Shown piece after piece: positions 1-11,700 of a stretch of 64,000 nucleotides of DNA (positions within the stretch are counted from its first letter, which is position 1; every line of letters starts with the position of its first letter). Source of the DNA: Rachycentron canadum. Its lineage: Eukaryota > Chordata > Actinopteri > Carangiformes > Rachycentridae. The position numbers were made by a program, and so were the translations under genes. The notes below the pieces were generated by a model. It was given only the letters and a program-made list of their open reading frames with translations. It made no database searches and was not told where the DNA came from. The stretch lies in contig CM076667.1 in NCBI GenBank assembly GCA_038496675.1, forward strand, positions 19,536,794-19,600,793. Direction: 5' to 3'.

Positions 1-976
1 GTTGATGGCAACAAAAAGTTCCTTGTTGTTATCACTGATGTAAGTTTAAAAACCAATGTGAAGGATTTGGTGCCATCTAGTGTTGGCGTTGCATATTACA
101 GTAATCCAGTACCTGTGTAGTTTGTCCATTCTGAGCTCACGTAGAGACCCAAACATGGCGGTGCAAAATGGCGGCGTATAATGGCGGGCTCAGCTAATGA
201 AAATACAAGGATTCAGTCTCAGGTGTTTTTTTTGTTTTGTTTTGTTTGTACTAATGGATATTCTCATAAGTTTCTGCCGTTAGATCCCACTAAATCCCAT
301 TTGCCGGTTTTTAAATAGTATTTTCGAAAATGTCCCATTGAACGTTTGCCGCGTTTAACTGAGAAGAACCGGGAAATACGGCCAGTGACACCTTGGGCTG
401 CAACTCGACAGATTTTTAAAGAATATTAAATTATATTTTGGGAAGTTAAATACGCCGAATCAGCTATTAAGAGGCCATATTTGCTCGTTACTATCGGATG
501 TATTGATAACTGCCACTGAATTACTTTCGACTGAAAAAAAACGTAGAAACCTGATGATTGTAAAGCAAGTTTTGAAGCTTTCCAATTCCTGATTAATTAC
601 TTCGTTGTATATGGTCGAGATGATGTGTAATAATTGATCATTTTATTTTGTAAATGCAGTGAGTATTAATATCGTTGCTGTTGCTGTGCTTTGACTTTGA
701 AGGGAAGGTGAAGCCGTTTCCTGCTCTCGCAGAGCTAACTCCCGCTAGCTTGGCGCCCGGTGGAGTTATCGGTCCCAGCTCAGCATCCAGTCCCAGACCG
801 GACGGTTCGCCGCTGAACGAGGAAGGACCGTCGTCTCTCTGTCAGCTTTTCTGTTTCCTCACTTTGCTGACAGTGTCAGGTGGACGGGCTGGACCTCGCT
901 CTGCCTTTCTGGACATCACCAGGTCTCTGTTGAACAAGTGGGATTTAACCGCCGGAGCACAGGGGAGGTTTGGAGG
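1..976 (+). promoter_or_regulatory. 5' flank and presumed 5' UTR of the lasp1-like gene
   Basis: No protein is recognised here. The stretch ends at the LIM gene start codon at 977. Bases 153-197 carry three closely spaced ATGGCGG motifs, which resemble YY1 sites often found near transcription starts. Bases 720-976 are GC-richer than their surroundings and probably belong to the 5' UTR. An open frame of 101 codons (675-980) runs through this part and stops at a TGA that overlaps the ATG at 977. I read it as leader sequence because it shows no family resemblance. The transcription start cannot be placed from sequence alone. Confidence 0.5.
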
Positions 977-1045
977 ATGAACCCTCAGTGTGCCCGCTGT
1001 GGGAAGATCGTCTACCCGACGGAGAAAGTCAGCTGCCTGGACAAG
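977..1045 (+). CDS. lasp1: lasp1-like coding exon 1 (residues 1-23)
   Basis: The exon starts with ATG and encodes the first LIM half with the CxxC pair C5/C8 and the conserved IVYPTEKV segment. It ends in phase 0 before a GTGGGC donor. The intron beginning just after the donor is AC-rich at 1069-1090. Confidence 0.88.
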
Positions 1046-3502
1046 GTGGGCACTTCTGTTTCTTCAGATCAACACACGTACACATACAAAAAAAAAAAAA
1101 AAAAAAAAAAAAAACAGCCCAGAATCACAGAGGAGCTTTAATTCTGCTCACTGTGTCAGATAAAACCCACAAACCTGCTCAGATCAGGGTTCAAACCAGA
1201 TGCAAAGATCTGAGAAGTTGTCAGAGACGCAGGTGGAGGTGTGATGGAAGGAAAACACTAAAGGACTGAATCATAACCTGTAACACGGTGTCATAAGGAT
1301 GACACTGTAGGTAAAAGTGCTCCAGGAACAGCTGAGAACTCAGGAGCTGATTCAGTCTAATTGATTCATTCATCGGTAGTTGATCTTTGATCCAATGTCA
1401 TTTTTCCCCTTTTTAAAGTCTCCAAGGTGGATTTTATGTTGTTGGTGATGCCACAAACAGAGCTGCACTGACACTACCCCTGAAATGACCAAATGTGTGA
1501 ATAAATAAATGATTAAATAAATACATATATAAATAGTTAAAGGCATCTATAGTCAAAAAACCTCCCCAATGACATAAAACAGAAAAAGCAACAAATCCTC
1601 ACACAAAACCAGTAAATGTGTTTGAAATGATAGATTATATTTGTCATTGAGACAATATCTCAACCTATAAACCTAAATAATGTGTCTAGAAACCATTGTA
1701 ATCCTGTAGCAGAGACTAAATGTGCTGATATATGTTAAGGTGAATTAACCCATGAATGCACCTTAACTCTTCATGTTTTGTGCCGTTATTCAGAAAATCA
1801 CTGTAAATGAGGCCTAAAATGCCGTTATTAATACTAACAGTTAAATTACGATGCCTATGTCGATTTAATGCTGTGTCCTCTGGGGCTAATTCACTGTTCA
1901 TATTGTTCTTTAGGACTGATGCTTATGGTCATTTGCATCTTATTGTATTTTTGTCCCTAAAAAAAACAAACAAACCTATAAATAACAGAAAATCTGTTTT
2001 CATAGCAGTGAACTGTTATAGAGGCATCGATAAGATACAGAAATGTTCTGACAGAACTGTTGAATCCTGCACAAGTGGTTGTGATAATATCATGATGTTA
2101 TAAATAAAGAATATAACAGGAATATATTACGGCTGTCTTGATAAACATATTTGCTTTTTTACGGCAGAACACAAAAGTGAGTTGAGTTTCGTGTTTGCAT
2201 GGAAACACCTCAGTAATAGTCCGTTGCATAATGGTGATAAATTATTAATTTTTCTTCAGCAGTCTCACGCAGCCCCTGTCTGTCCTGTGAGGCATCAGAT
2301 GACACAACAGCATGTAGGCGCCGCACATGGTGTTCGCTCCCACGTTTCAAAATAAAAGTCTTCCAATTTAAAATTCTGTAGTGTTTGTTGACTTTTAAAG
2401 GAACCCAAAAAAATCCCTGTCCAGCTTTATTGTTCAATATTTCTTTTATAAAAGGACCAGGTTTACCTTCTGTGCTGTAAACGCTGACTCGTTTGAAGAG
2501 TATAAAAGAGCTGAAGCAGTGAGAGGCAGTGAGGAGGAGGCTGGCAAATATACACAACAAATATAGATTTACTCCGGCGTTTTAAGGCGAGGTGTCACAT
2601 TTTAGCCTCAAAGCTTTTTAATAACAGGATTTACAGTGTTTTCATCCATAAGAAGAGGAAAAGGAGGTTGTGCTGATTCTGAATATGTGGAGACTAGTTG
2701 ATGTTTTTAAAAATGACAACTTTATCAGGAACAACACAAAGGGATGAAAGACTTAATGACTTAATGCGGGTGAACCTGATCACCTCCACCTCCTGATTCT
2801 GGTGAAGTCTGGTGCAACTTATCGTTTGTGGATTTTTGATGCACCGTGCTCTGTCATCACAGAGAAGCACAGGATAAATATAGCATCATAACATCTCAAA
2901 CACATAATTTAGTGCTGATTTGCTGTCTAAGGATTTGAGTAATCCTAATGCAGGACAGACGGAGGGCGATCTGAACAGAATGTTGAACGAACAAATGAGC
3001 TGATTCTTCGTTGATCTGAATAGATCAGTGTCCGTCCGGCCTCCTGTCCAAATTCTGTGGTTCACGATTTGCTGGTTTTTACACAGTCGCCATCTGCACT
3101 GCCACGCCCCTGCTGGTTGATTGACAGGTGGTTTGTGAGACGCACTGAGCAGCAAAGATGGAGACAAAAACAAATCAAACCGACGCAGATTGAAGTTTAG
3201 AGCTTTCAGCCATATCTCATGGTCTTCCTCAGCACATGGAGCTGTTCAGTTGAGTCAGAGCCGCCTGAGAGGAAGTAATGAGCCATGTGTGGTGTTACAT
3301 GTGAACTGTATTGTGGGTCGTGATACATCAGTATAAGAGGGGTCAAAGGTCAGGACCAAAGCTCGTGTGTAGTTTTCCCACAAACACAACTACACTAATG
3401 TCATGTGACGACTAAAACGTCCCCATGACGACTGAGCAGCATCAGGCCAAGAGGAAGTGGACACAAGCCAAATCAGACTCGTCAAATCCAAGACTGATCT
3501 GT

Positions 3503-3577
<75 letters not shown>

Positions 3578-3682
3578 TTGTCTACAGAACTGGCACAAAG
3601 GATGTTTTCACTGCGAGGTTTGCAAGATGACGCTGAACATGAAGAACTACAAAGGATACGACAAGAAACCCTACTGCAATGC
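977..3682 (+). CDS. lasp1: LIM and SH3 domain protein 1-like, first two coding exons only (partial gene)
   Basis: LASP proteins are actin-binding adaptors with an N-terminal LIM domain, two nebulin repeats and a C-terminal SH3 domain; they act at focal adhesions and the cortical cytoskeleton. Two exons (977-1045 and 3588-3682) encode residues 1-55 and most of the LIM domain. Zinc ligands visible are C5, C8, H26, C29, C32, C35 and C53; the last ligand should lie in the next exon. KIVYPTEKV and MTLNMKNYKGY fit LASP1, while Q4 and the GCFHCEVC stretch also fit LASP2 (short nebulette), so the family is certain and the paralogue less so. The start is the family's MNP start. No exon for the nebulin repeats or SH3 domain was found before the gap at 21,224, so the gene is incomplete in this window. 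Confidence 0.82.
1046..3587 (+). other. lasp1-like intron 1
   Basis: This 2.5-kb intron holds a poly(A) run at 1088-1114 and AT-rich unique-looking DNA. It ends in a long (GT)n tract that nearly touches the acceptor at 3587. No coding exon was seen inside. Confidence 0.75.
3506..3574 (+). repeat. (GT)n microsatellite beside the lasp1 exon 2 acceptor
   Basis: About 34 perfect GT units end 13 bases before exon 2. The polypyrimidine tract left between repeat and AG is only TTTGTTGTCTACAG, so the repeat occupies the normal branch-point and pyrimidine region. Confidence 0.95.
3588..3682 (+). CDS. lasp1: lasp1-like coding exon 2 (residues 24-55)
   Basis: The exon encodes the LIM second half from NWHKGC to YCNA, including ligands H26, C29, C32, C35 and C53. 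It ends in phase 2 before GTGAGT. Human LASP1 has F and LASP2 has Y at the position of N24, so N24 is unusual. Confidence 0.9.
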
Positions 3683-3691
3683 GTGAGTCCA

Positions 3692-3693
<2 letters not shown>

Positions 3694-3748
<55 letters not shown>
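3694..3748 (+). repeat. (CT)n microsatellite just after lasp1 exon 2
   Basis: About 27 CT units start 12 bases after the exon 2 donor. In RNA this is a (CU)n tract on the sense strand. Confidence 0.95.
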
Positions 3749-3750
<2 letters not shown>

Positions 3751-5630
3751 GTGTAACACCTGGGTCTCTTGGTCTCTCTCTCACTCTACAGCATGAACAA
3801 CAGCACATCCTGCTCTTGTCTATCATTACAATACCTGTAATGTGCGTTTTGTTTGCTAGTTATGATTTTATACTTATGAACTGTCTCAGAGTGGAAACTC
3901 CACCCACTGGTTGTAGCTGCTGTGTCATTATCCTCGTCTCTCGCTGCCTGCAGGCTCCTCGTGTCTTCAGGGTTTTTATAGGAGCGGTGGTTTTGGTTTT
4001 TGGGTGGTTTTGGTTGCGAGCCCAGCCCTGCTGCTGCTTCTGCTGCAGTTACTGAATCTGTGCATTTCTCTACACTGGTTGTTATTATCTGTTTGCTGTG
4101 ATGCACCACACTGCCACTTATTGCCCTTAAAGAATACTCAACATATGGGCAGACCTTCATAGACACCAGTGAAAGGAGGCAAGACCTGACTTGGATCTGC
4201 GTTTAATGGATGATGGGGGTAAATTATAGCTTGTTCTGGGGTAGCATCTTGTATGGAAAGCTGTGGCTTTGACCTTTGACATTGCTACTATTAGTTCCTC
4301 CCTATGTGACCGATCTGAGAGTTAAAACTTGTCTTCTGTGCTTCTGCAGAAGAGTATGAGGCATTCACCTTAAAACAGGGGATTGTACCTGTTTCAAGCC
4401 TGTTTCTTTTTTGTTTTTTCATCCTTTTGTGTTTATCATTTTTACAAATGTCCCCAAGTCTCCTCATCTTCAGACTCAGTTCAACCTTAGCTCATTATAT
4501 CTGAGACTCAGTAAAGACTCTGTTCACTGTAATAGGGGATAGTAGCTCAGAGAACAAGAGGAAACTAAAAACACAGTGAATTTCTCCTTATTTTCTAGAT
4601 AAAAACACTGTAAACCAGAATAACCAAAGAAAACTTCAACACAGAAAGTTCCACACGTGTTTGTGTTGTTCTAGAGCTGATTTGAAGTTTCTCTCTTTAT
4701 CTGATCTGAGTTCTGCTCATTCTTTGGAGCAGTAATGATGAAAAATCAGCTCCAAAGCCTCTAATGCTCTAAATCTCTTATTGTCCATGTCTCTCTGTCT
4801 TTATTCTGTCACTACAATAAACTCAGAGCAACTTCTCCTCACTCTGAGATCAGAAAAATACAGGATTGATCCCATTGACTTTGGCTACAAGCAGCTGACA
4901 GCTAGGCCTCTGAAGGAGACACTCTGATTGGCTGTGACATCACCCACTGGAGCCAATAGGAGTGTCCCATGTAGAGACGTGACTCTAGACGTCACTATCA
5001 AAGATGGAGGATGAGAATGGATGGATAAACACACAGAAGTAAAGCAGCAATGCTCCAGTCAAAGGCTCAGACTGATCCAGATCTGAACTAACTTCCTTCA
5101 TGAGTTTATCACTGAAGTCAGTGTCACACAGGACAAATCAGGGCTTGTTACAAAGAGCTGATTCTCTAGTTGAAGGAGAAACAAACAGCTCAGAGCATCA
5201 GGAGCAATAACAAGCTCACAGCGTTGAACTTAATGGCAGAGATGGGTTAGAGTGACCTTTGACCTGTGAGGTTAAAAAGGTTTCCTCTCAGCTTGTGGAA
5301 CACACCACCTTTGTTTCTACTCAGGCCTTTCCCAGCTCCCCTGTAAACAAATAGCATGTAAATCCTGACTGGGCCGCTCAGTGATAATCGTTCCAGGTGC
5401 AGCCATGAAATCTTTGCATGGACAAAGTTTTGAGATTATAAATGCCACTAATCATTGGAAATCAAGGAATTCACAGGTTTTAGAAATGTACAAGCAGAAT
5501 TTACAAATTTCTGCTCATCCTTTTTTTTTTTTTTTTGAAAACAACCTGAATCTGCCATCATCACCAATTGGTTCGTGAACTTCTGTTTTGAAGCCTCCAG
5601 TTTGTAATTTGCAAATTTGAAACCATGTTT

Positions 5631-5820
5631 GGAAGAGAAGGTGGAGCTGAGGAGGAGTGAGGGGTGGAGCTGACCTGCTCTGTACTCTATCCTGATTGGG
5701 TGGTACAGTCTGTCAATCACACTGTAACCACGCCCCCTAACTCATCCCCTGCTTTATGGTCTATTTTCCTCTAAATGGACCATCATTTAAAAAATGAACA
5801 TCATGCTAAAGACTTGAAAC
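5631..5820 (+). repeat. Interspersed repeat family A, copy 1
   Basis: The copy shares the segments GGTGGAGCTGACCTGCTCTG, CTATTTTCCTCTAAATGGAC and ATTTAAAAAATGAACATCAT with three other copies in this window. The right half is missing after about 5820. I do not recognise the family by name and saw no target-site duplication. Confidence 0.85.
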
Positions 5821-6630
5821 TGAAATAATCAGTCAACACCATGACTTAGTGTTTCCACATTGATTTGCAGTGAACCAATGGCATAAAATGTCTCATAAAA
5901 ACAGAATCAGACATCCAGGGATTCATACATCACAAACCTCAGGAACCAATCAGGTCAACTTCTGGGATGTGGGGCGGAGCTAAATAAACCTGCAACCTAG
6001 TACAGAGAGCTAGAGTTAGCATGAGCACAACCTCTAACAGGGTGTCAGCCTCTGCCAATTACGTGCTAAAACAAAACAACATAAAAAAAAATAAATAAAA
6101 GATGCTAACTATGTTAACTGTTCTGATACGTCTGCTAGTCTCCTCATCTGAGTCTGGGTCTGACTGAGGCTGACAAATTCATGGGTGAATTCAGGTCAAC
6201 CCATGTTGCTGTCTCAGACACTGGAGCTAATGGCTGCAGAGTGTGTGTTTGCCCTCTGCTGAAGAATGTCACAGTGAGGCATTAGTGACCTGCAGGGTTA
6301 TTTATTCCACTTAACATGGCTGCTTTAAAGACAAAACTGAAAAACTGAAAGGTTTGAGGTGAGCTTCCTAAAGTCTGGTTCTTCAGCTTCAGTCCCAGAG
6401 TTGTTTTGGTATATGATGGACAGAGTCCCTGAATTTATATGTTTGACATTATTTTATTTTGAGGGTTTCAGGACTCAAGCAAAATGCAAACAAAAGAGCA
6501 AATCAATCAAATTATAATTTTAGTTTTTTTGTTCAGGAGAAAGAATTATTTGACCATCAGGTAATAATTCTTAAAAAAGAAAAACAGCAAATGTAATGTA
6601 TGACATTTTTAGTTACTTAAAGGTCCGAAG

Positions 6631-6838
6631 GTGGATGTTAAAGGTCCATACAGTCTGAAGGTAGATGTTAAAGGTCCATACAGTCTAAAGGTAGATGTTA
6701 AAGGTCCATACAGTCTAAAGGTAGATGTTAAAGGTCCATACGGTCTAAAGGTAGATGTTAAAGGTCCATACAGTCTAAAGGTAGATGTTAAAGGTCCATA
6801 CAGTCTAAAGGTAGATGTTAAAGGTCCATACAGTTTAC
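6631..6838 (+). repeat. 30-bp minisatellite, about 7 units
   Basis: Units of exactly 30 bp start GTGGATGTTAAAGG or GTAGATGTTAAAGG and continue with TCCATACAGTCTAAAG. They run head to tail with one or two differences per unit and a partial unit at 6620-6630. Because 30 is a multiple of three, the array stays open as a repeated ten-residue peptide, but nothing else suggests that it is coding. Confidence 0.95.
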
Positions 6839-8059
6839 CCTGAGATGGTTAGTGTTAGAAGTTACAAATATATCTTCTCACAGACGTCAACTCTTCAGAT
6901 AATTTTCAGATGAATATTGAATATGTGTAGTTTTTTGGCTTTTCACACTAAGTAACGAGTTTCAAGGCTTCAGTTATTCTGGGTATTTGTCATTAATATT
7001 TCAATTTAATCATTTAAAAAAGTGTAAACAGATTTAAAACAGTTTCTGTGCTTAAAAAGGAGAAGAAGAGCAATGTGATCTGTTTGCTCACTGTCAGTTT
7101 TCTGAATCACACTTGTTCCTCCGCTGCCTCTTATCTCCTCCGTCTGAACGTACATTTACTGTGACAGGTTTGTGCAGACTTCCTGCAGGGGTTTCTCACT
7201 CCACAGTGAGAGTTGTGCTTTTGTTACCTTGGTGTCACATGTAGCGCTCGGCGCACAAACCAGCGTCCTGTAATTAGAGTCTCCTTAAGGCTCCAGCTTC
7301 CTCTGACGCTCATGTTTTTAGTGCAGCATCACTGGTGTGTGTTGTCAAACAGCCCAGCGGCTCTGTTTGTCTTGGCTGCTTGTGTTGTGATCTGTATCTA
7401 TTCTTTTCCTCTGTATCACACACTGCTCCTGTTGAAGAAGTCACCACATTGTGACAGTGGTCCAACGTTTGGCACCTTTTTATTCCCATGTTCAGATGAT
7501 ATTCAAAGGATAAACCCCCAATCCTGGTCCATAACGGGACCACCAAGTGTGAGCGTTGTGCCAGCGTGAACGCTTTCTTAGCCTCAGGCTAAGTGAAGTA
7601 TATAATATGGTATCCTGAATCTCCCCTGGTGGATAAATAAAGTTAATTATCTATATCTATCTGTCTATAAAAAGCATATTTATGTCCTTAAGGTCTCATT
7701 GAGATGTGGCTGGAGACATCCTCGATGTTGTTGGACTTTATCAGTGACCTTCAGGTTTGATTTTAAATTTGAGTTTAACTGTGAGTGTTTCAGTTTTTTC
7801 AGGGTGAAGTTAAAGGTCTGTGGATTTTATGGCCATGGTCCCGTGCTACTTAAGATTCAATCTGCAGCTCTAAAGGTGGAGGGGTAATTTAGGAGAGGGA
7901 TTACAGAAGCACATGACAGCTAACACACTCTAACATGTAAGATTTTCTGACTTCATTAAAGGGCTAATACAACAAGTTAAATGATTACACACAGATTATA
8001 GACCAGTGATGATGTGGACGTCACACACTGGCCTCACTGTTTCCTCAAAGCAAAGTCGT

Positions 8060-8109
8060 GCACACACACACACACACGCACACACACACACACACACACT
8101 CACACACAT
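8060..8109. repeat. (CA)n microsatellite
   Basis: A nearly perfect CA tract with one interruption (CGCA), in presumed intron DNA. Confidence 0.93.
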
Positions 8110-8437
8110 ATACAAACGTATGGATTCCTATGGCAGGTCATGAGTTTTAATCTGTAGTGTATGACTGCCCTGTGCGAACCAGGATGCCCTTTGACCTCTG
8201 AGCTGCATCAAAGCTTTCCCAGACATCTTTCACCTTTTTCTCAGCTCAGATTTATCCAGTGTTTTCTTAACCTCAGTATTTTTTACCTTTTCCTACTCTA
8301 CAGGAATTGTCTCTGCTTCATTTTTACTTTACTATGCAAAGGAAAATGATTTGTTGTTCACCAACACAGATGAAAGAATGTACATAGATGCATAGACTGA
8401 ATATAAAAGTGGACTCTGGGTCTGAAAAGCTGCATCC

Positions 8438-8672
8438 TCTCTAATGACCATCAGGGGGCGACTCCACTGGTTGTTAAAGAAGTCAGATTGTATTGAAGTC
8501 TATGGGAAAATGTCCCTACTTCTCCCTTGATTTATTAGCTCAGTAAACGTTTTCCTAATGAGTTTATGGTCTCAGTCTCTAGTTTCAAGTCTTCAATACA
8601 ACATGATGTTCATTTTTTAAATGATGGTCCATTTAGAGGAAAATAGACCAGAAAGCAGGGGGTGAATTGGGG
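8438..8672 (-). repeat. Interspersed repeat family A, copy 2 (inverted)
   Basis: This copy lies in reverse orientation relative to copies 1, 3 and 4. It keeps the right half, including CCATCAGGGGGCGACTCCAC, GTCTATGGGAAAATGTCCCT and ATTTATTAGCTCAGTAAACG. It ends at about 8672 beside a fragment of a different repeat. Confidence 0.85.
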
Positions 8673-8722
8673 GCAGCTGGAGCCAATCCCAGCTGACACT
8701 GGGTGAGGGCGGGCCAACTTTG
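8673..8722 (-). repeat. Short SINE/LINE-tail fragment
   Basis: The reverse strand reads as a GTCAGCTGGGATTGGCTCC segment. This is the same conserved core seen at 36,090-36,218 and 46,810-46,950 in the other orientation. Confidence 0.6.
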
Positions 8723-11700
8723 GACTGATTGAGGTCCATACATGTGCAGAAAATTCAAAATAATATGGTTAATATGCTGCAGAACAGAAATGGCGACTAG
8801 ATTCAAAGCAGGCGTCTTCCTGTGTGAGATATTTTTCTTTAATGAATTTACCCTTTATGTTAATTAGTAATAATCAAAGCTGCTGATGTAATGCTGCACA
8901 CTGAAGTTGTAAAGAGTTCCCTTACTCTTTCGCCCTCTCTCTCCCCATCTGTGTGTAAATGAACATGTGGCGTCGATGTTAACAGCCTTTTAGCTGCTCA
9001 GAATGTTGGGATAAAGACTGTGTTGTTATGTAATGCAGCTGCCCACATAACCCAGATTACTCCAGTCTTATTGTGCTCTTCTGAGGCTCAGAGAGAAGAA
9101 AGTCTGATTCTCTGCTGCTTCACTGAGGCAAGATGGGAGACAGATCCTGCAGCAGCTGTAGGATGTGAGCATCGTTTGCCTTTTAGTGCAGATTGAGGCA
9201 TCAGTCATAGAGGAAATAGCAAAAGCTCCACAGCTCTGATTTAAGATTTTAGTTGATTTAACATTGTGTCTGTTGAGTCACAGTTCCTGGAAGTTCTAGC
9301 GCTGACAGTCCAGCTGATGTTGATGAGTTTTACAGGAGGAAAATATTTTATTCTTTGATTAAAAAGTCAAAATTTCAAGCATCTGGATATAAAATATTAA
9401 GAAGTCAGCACCACTTATTGAGCTCACTTTGCTGCCGCCTGCCCTGCGAACAGCCAGCAGAAACCTGATCAAATATTCATCAGCTTAACGAAGACCTGCA
9501 TTCTAGTTGGTATATTATGTTAATACATTGTTGCAGTGATACATACAATATACTATGTGTTAATAACAGTTCCTTTGAGAGTTTGAGGTGAGTTTGTCGT
9601 GATCTGATCTCGGGGCTTGTTAGAAACTAGTTTAAGAAGAAAAACCTTGAGATTAATAGGGTTTAGTCTGTCTTTCCCACCATCTTTGTCAGGTTGTCTG
9701 TTTAGTTCTTTTGTGGCTCCTTTGTTTATGGACCTTGGATTCCTTGCACCCTTTATGGGATTTAGTCTTTTTCTTGTTTAATGAACTCTTCAACCACAGG
9801 CTTTATATGTGTGCATTTGGATCCTGAAATCTTAAACCGTAGAGTTGAGAGGGAACGAAGTGACAAAAAAGCCAATACTCAGGAGTTATACTTTTCAGTT
9901 GGAGCCATCTGCTGAAAGCTGGGAGTAAGTATGAAAAATAGAATATCAGCTGACCATCTCTGAAAATACAAAATATTTTTGGAAGGAAAAACTGAAAATG
10001 GCCAAAAGTGTTTCATTATTTCCGTTGGCTCCTGCAAGAGCGTTATGGACATCCATGCTATGAGTCCTCATTTACTCTGGGCGATCGTGATGTTCATTTT
10101 CTACTATTGCACAACATATTAAACAACTAATAGATTCATTGAAAAAACTGTTGCCACTGGTCCCAGTGGATCAGTCCAAGGCTGAAGTTCTTTCCCATGG
10201 CACCAATACTTTACTGAGATGGAGAACCTACAAGCTGCTGAAGGGCTCCAGCTGGACTCAGAACCGGTTTTCTTCTCCTCCATGTGTAAACAACTTGATG
10301 CTAAGTAATGTCACGTATTTGTTTTTGTTAGTGACGGCTTCAGTAGCATGATAGCATGAGCTAATTTAAAATGTCTCTTACGAATGTCGCTGTCGCTCAG
10401 TCTTAGCATTAAATAGCATCACTGTGGAGCAGCTCACAGAAATGCTAACGTGGGCTAATGGTTGTGGCTGGTTTATTGTTGACTCTCATGTTCGCAGGGT
10501 AACTTCAGCCTGTTGGGCTATTTGTTGTGTGTTTCGTGGCTGTTTTCACTTGGCTTCTTCACACCTCGCTGACAGAGCGTGAAGGGAGACGTTGGCCGGC
10601 GAAGGGTTGGTTCTGGTCTGAGATGCTGGTGGTCCAGTGCGACCTCTAGTGGTGGCGATGATCAATTACAGAAGCTTTAATCAATAATGAAAATACTCAT
10701 TAATTGCAGCCCCAGATTTATCAATAATCAATGGCTTTTTATTTACACACAGAAAATACACAGGTCCCACCAGTTACAACTTTAAAGAGCAACTCAGATT
10801 TTTATAGCTGTGCAGACTGAAAACTCCTCAAACCAAAGGGCTCTGTCTTCCAGAGAGAGAAACAGAGGCGAGAGCTGAAAGAAGAGAGAGGACTCAGAGA
10901 GACTGAGAATAAATCTGACTGTGAGAAACAAAGATGGTGGGTGCGGCATGTTGAGAGAGGAAGCTGCTGAAAGATACGACACCGGGAAAGTTATGTAACC
11001 CTCCGTCTAATCTTTCATGGTTCGAGCTGAGAGTCGGCTGAAAGGAAGAGGGGGTCTAGGAAACAGATGCCGATACTGAGACAAAGACGAGAATTAAAGG
11101 CAGTTTCAAAATAAAAATAAATAGAAGTGTGGAGGGTTTGGGAAGCAGAGAGGGGCTGGGAGGCTCAGGAAAGAGTGGATGAAGGGATGAGTAGTTTCTA
11201 TTGAAGGCCTAGCGAAAGCATTACGCATGAATGAGCGAAAAGAAAGATGGAGGACAGTGAGAGGAGCTCATTGGAGACAGTGTCATGGTGTTAGAGGGAC
11301 AGTGTCTCTATAAACAGCCCTTTGAGGTTTGACTCATGTTGTTTTCTCTTCATGTTCCATCATGTCAGGGAGGACGAGGATCTCAGAAAGCTGAATTACA
11401 CTTCCTTTCCTTTTCTTCAGGCCGTATGTTCTCAGGTCTGTTCCAGCTCTCCTCCTCCTTTCTGTTTGCACGTGTGCTGCTTTCTTCTTCTAGCCTCCCT
11501 CCCTTTCCTTCCCTTTCTTCCCTCCTATCTCCCTTCATCTACTTTTGTATTAACCTTTACCCCTTCCCTCCTCCTCATGCTATCAGTATAATGGAGATGA
11601 ACTGTTAAGGCCACTGAGGACACCACGGTCCCTCGTCTCTTCCTTAACAAAGATGTAAAACTCCTTTATCCACCACACTCGTGTCAATGAAGCGTAGACA

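Larger units (their letters stand above)
3749..8437 (+). other. Presumed lasp1-like intron 2, first part
   Basis: No exon was recognised. The stretch contains a copy of an interspersed repeat (5631-5820), a 30-bp minisatellite (6631-6838), a LINE-like 3' tail with TGGTGGATAAATAAAG at about 7620-7670, and a (CA)n tract at 8060-8109. The remaining DNA is AT-rich with no open frame of note. Confidence 0.6.

Noticed and set aside
3782..3830. Possible lasp1 exon 3 after CTCTACAG at 3784-3791
   Set aside because: The following sequence does not encode the expected HYPKQSF segment of LASP proteins.
6631..6843. Open frame with a ten-residue peptide repeat (VDVKGPYSLK)
   Set aside because: It is a direct translation of the 30-bp minisatellite, with no upstream exon, no codon-level conservation and an inverted copy elsewhere.
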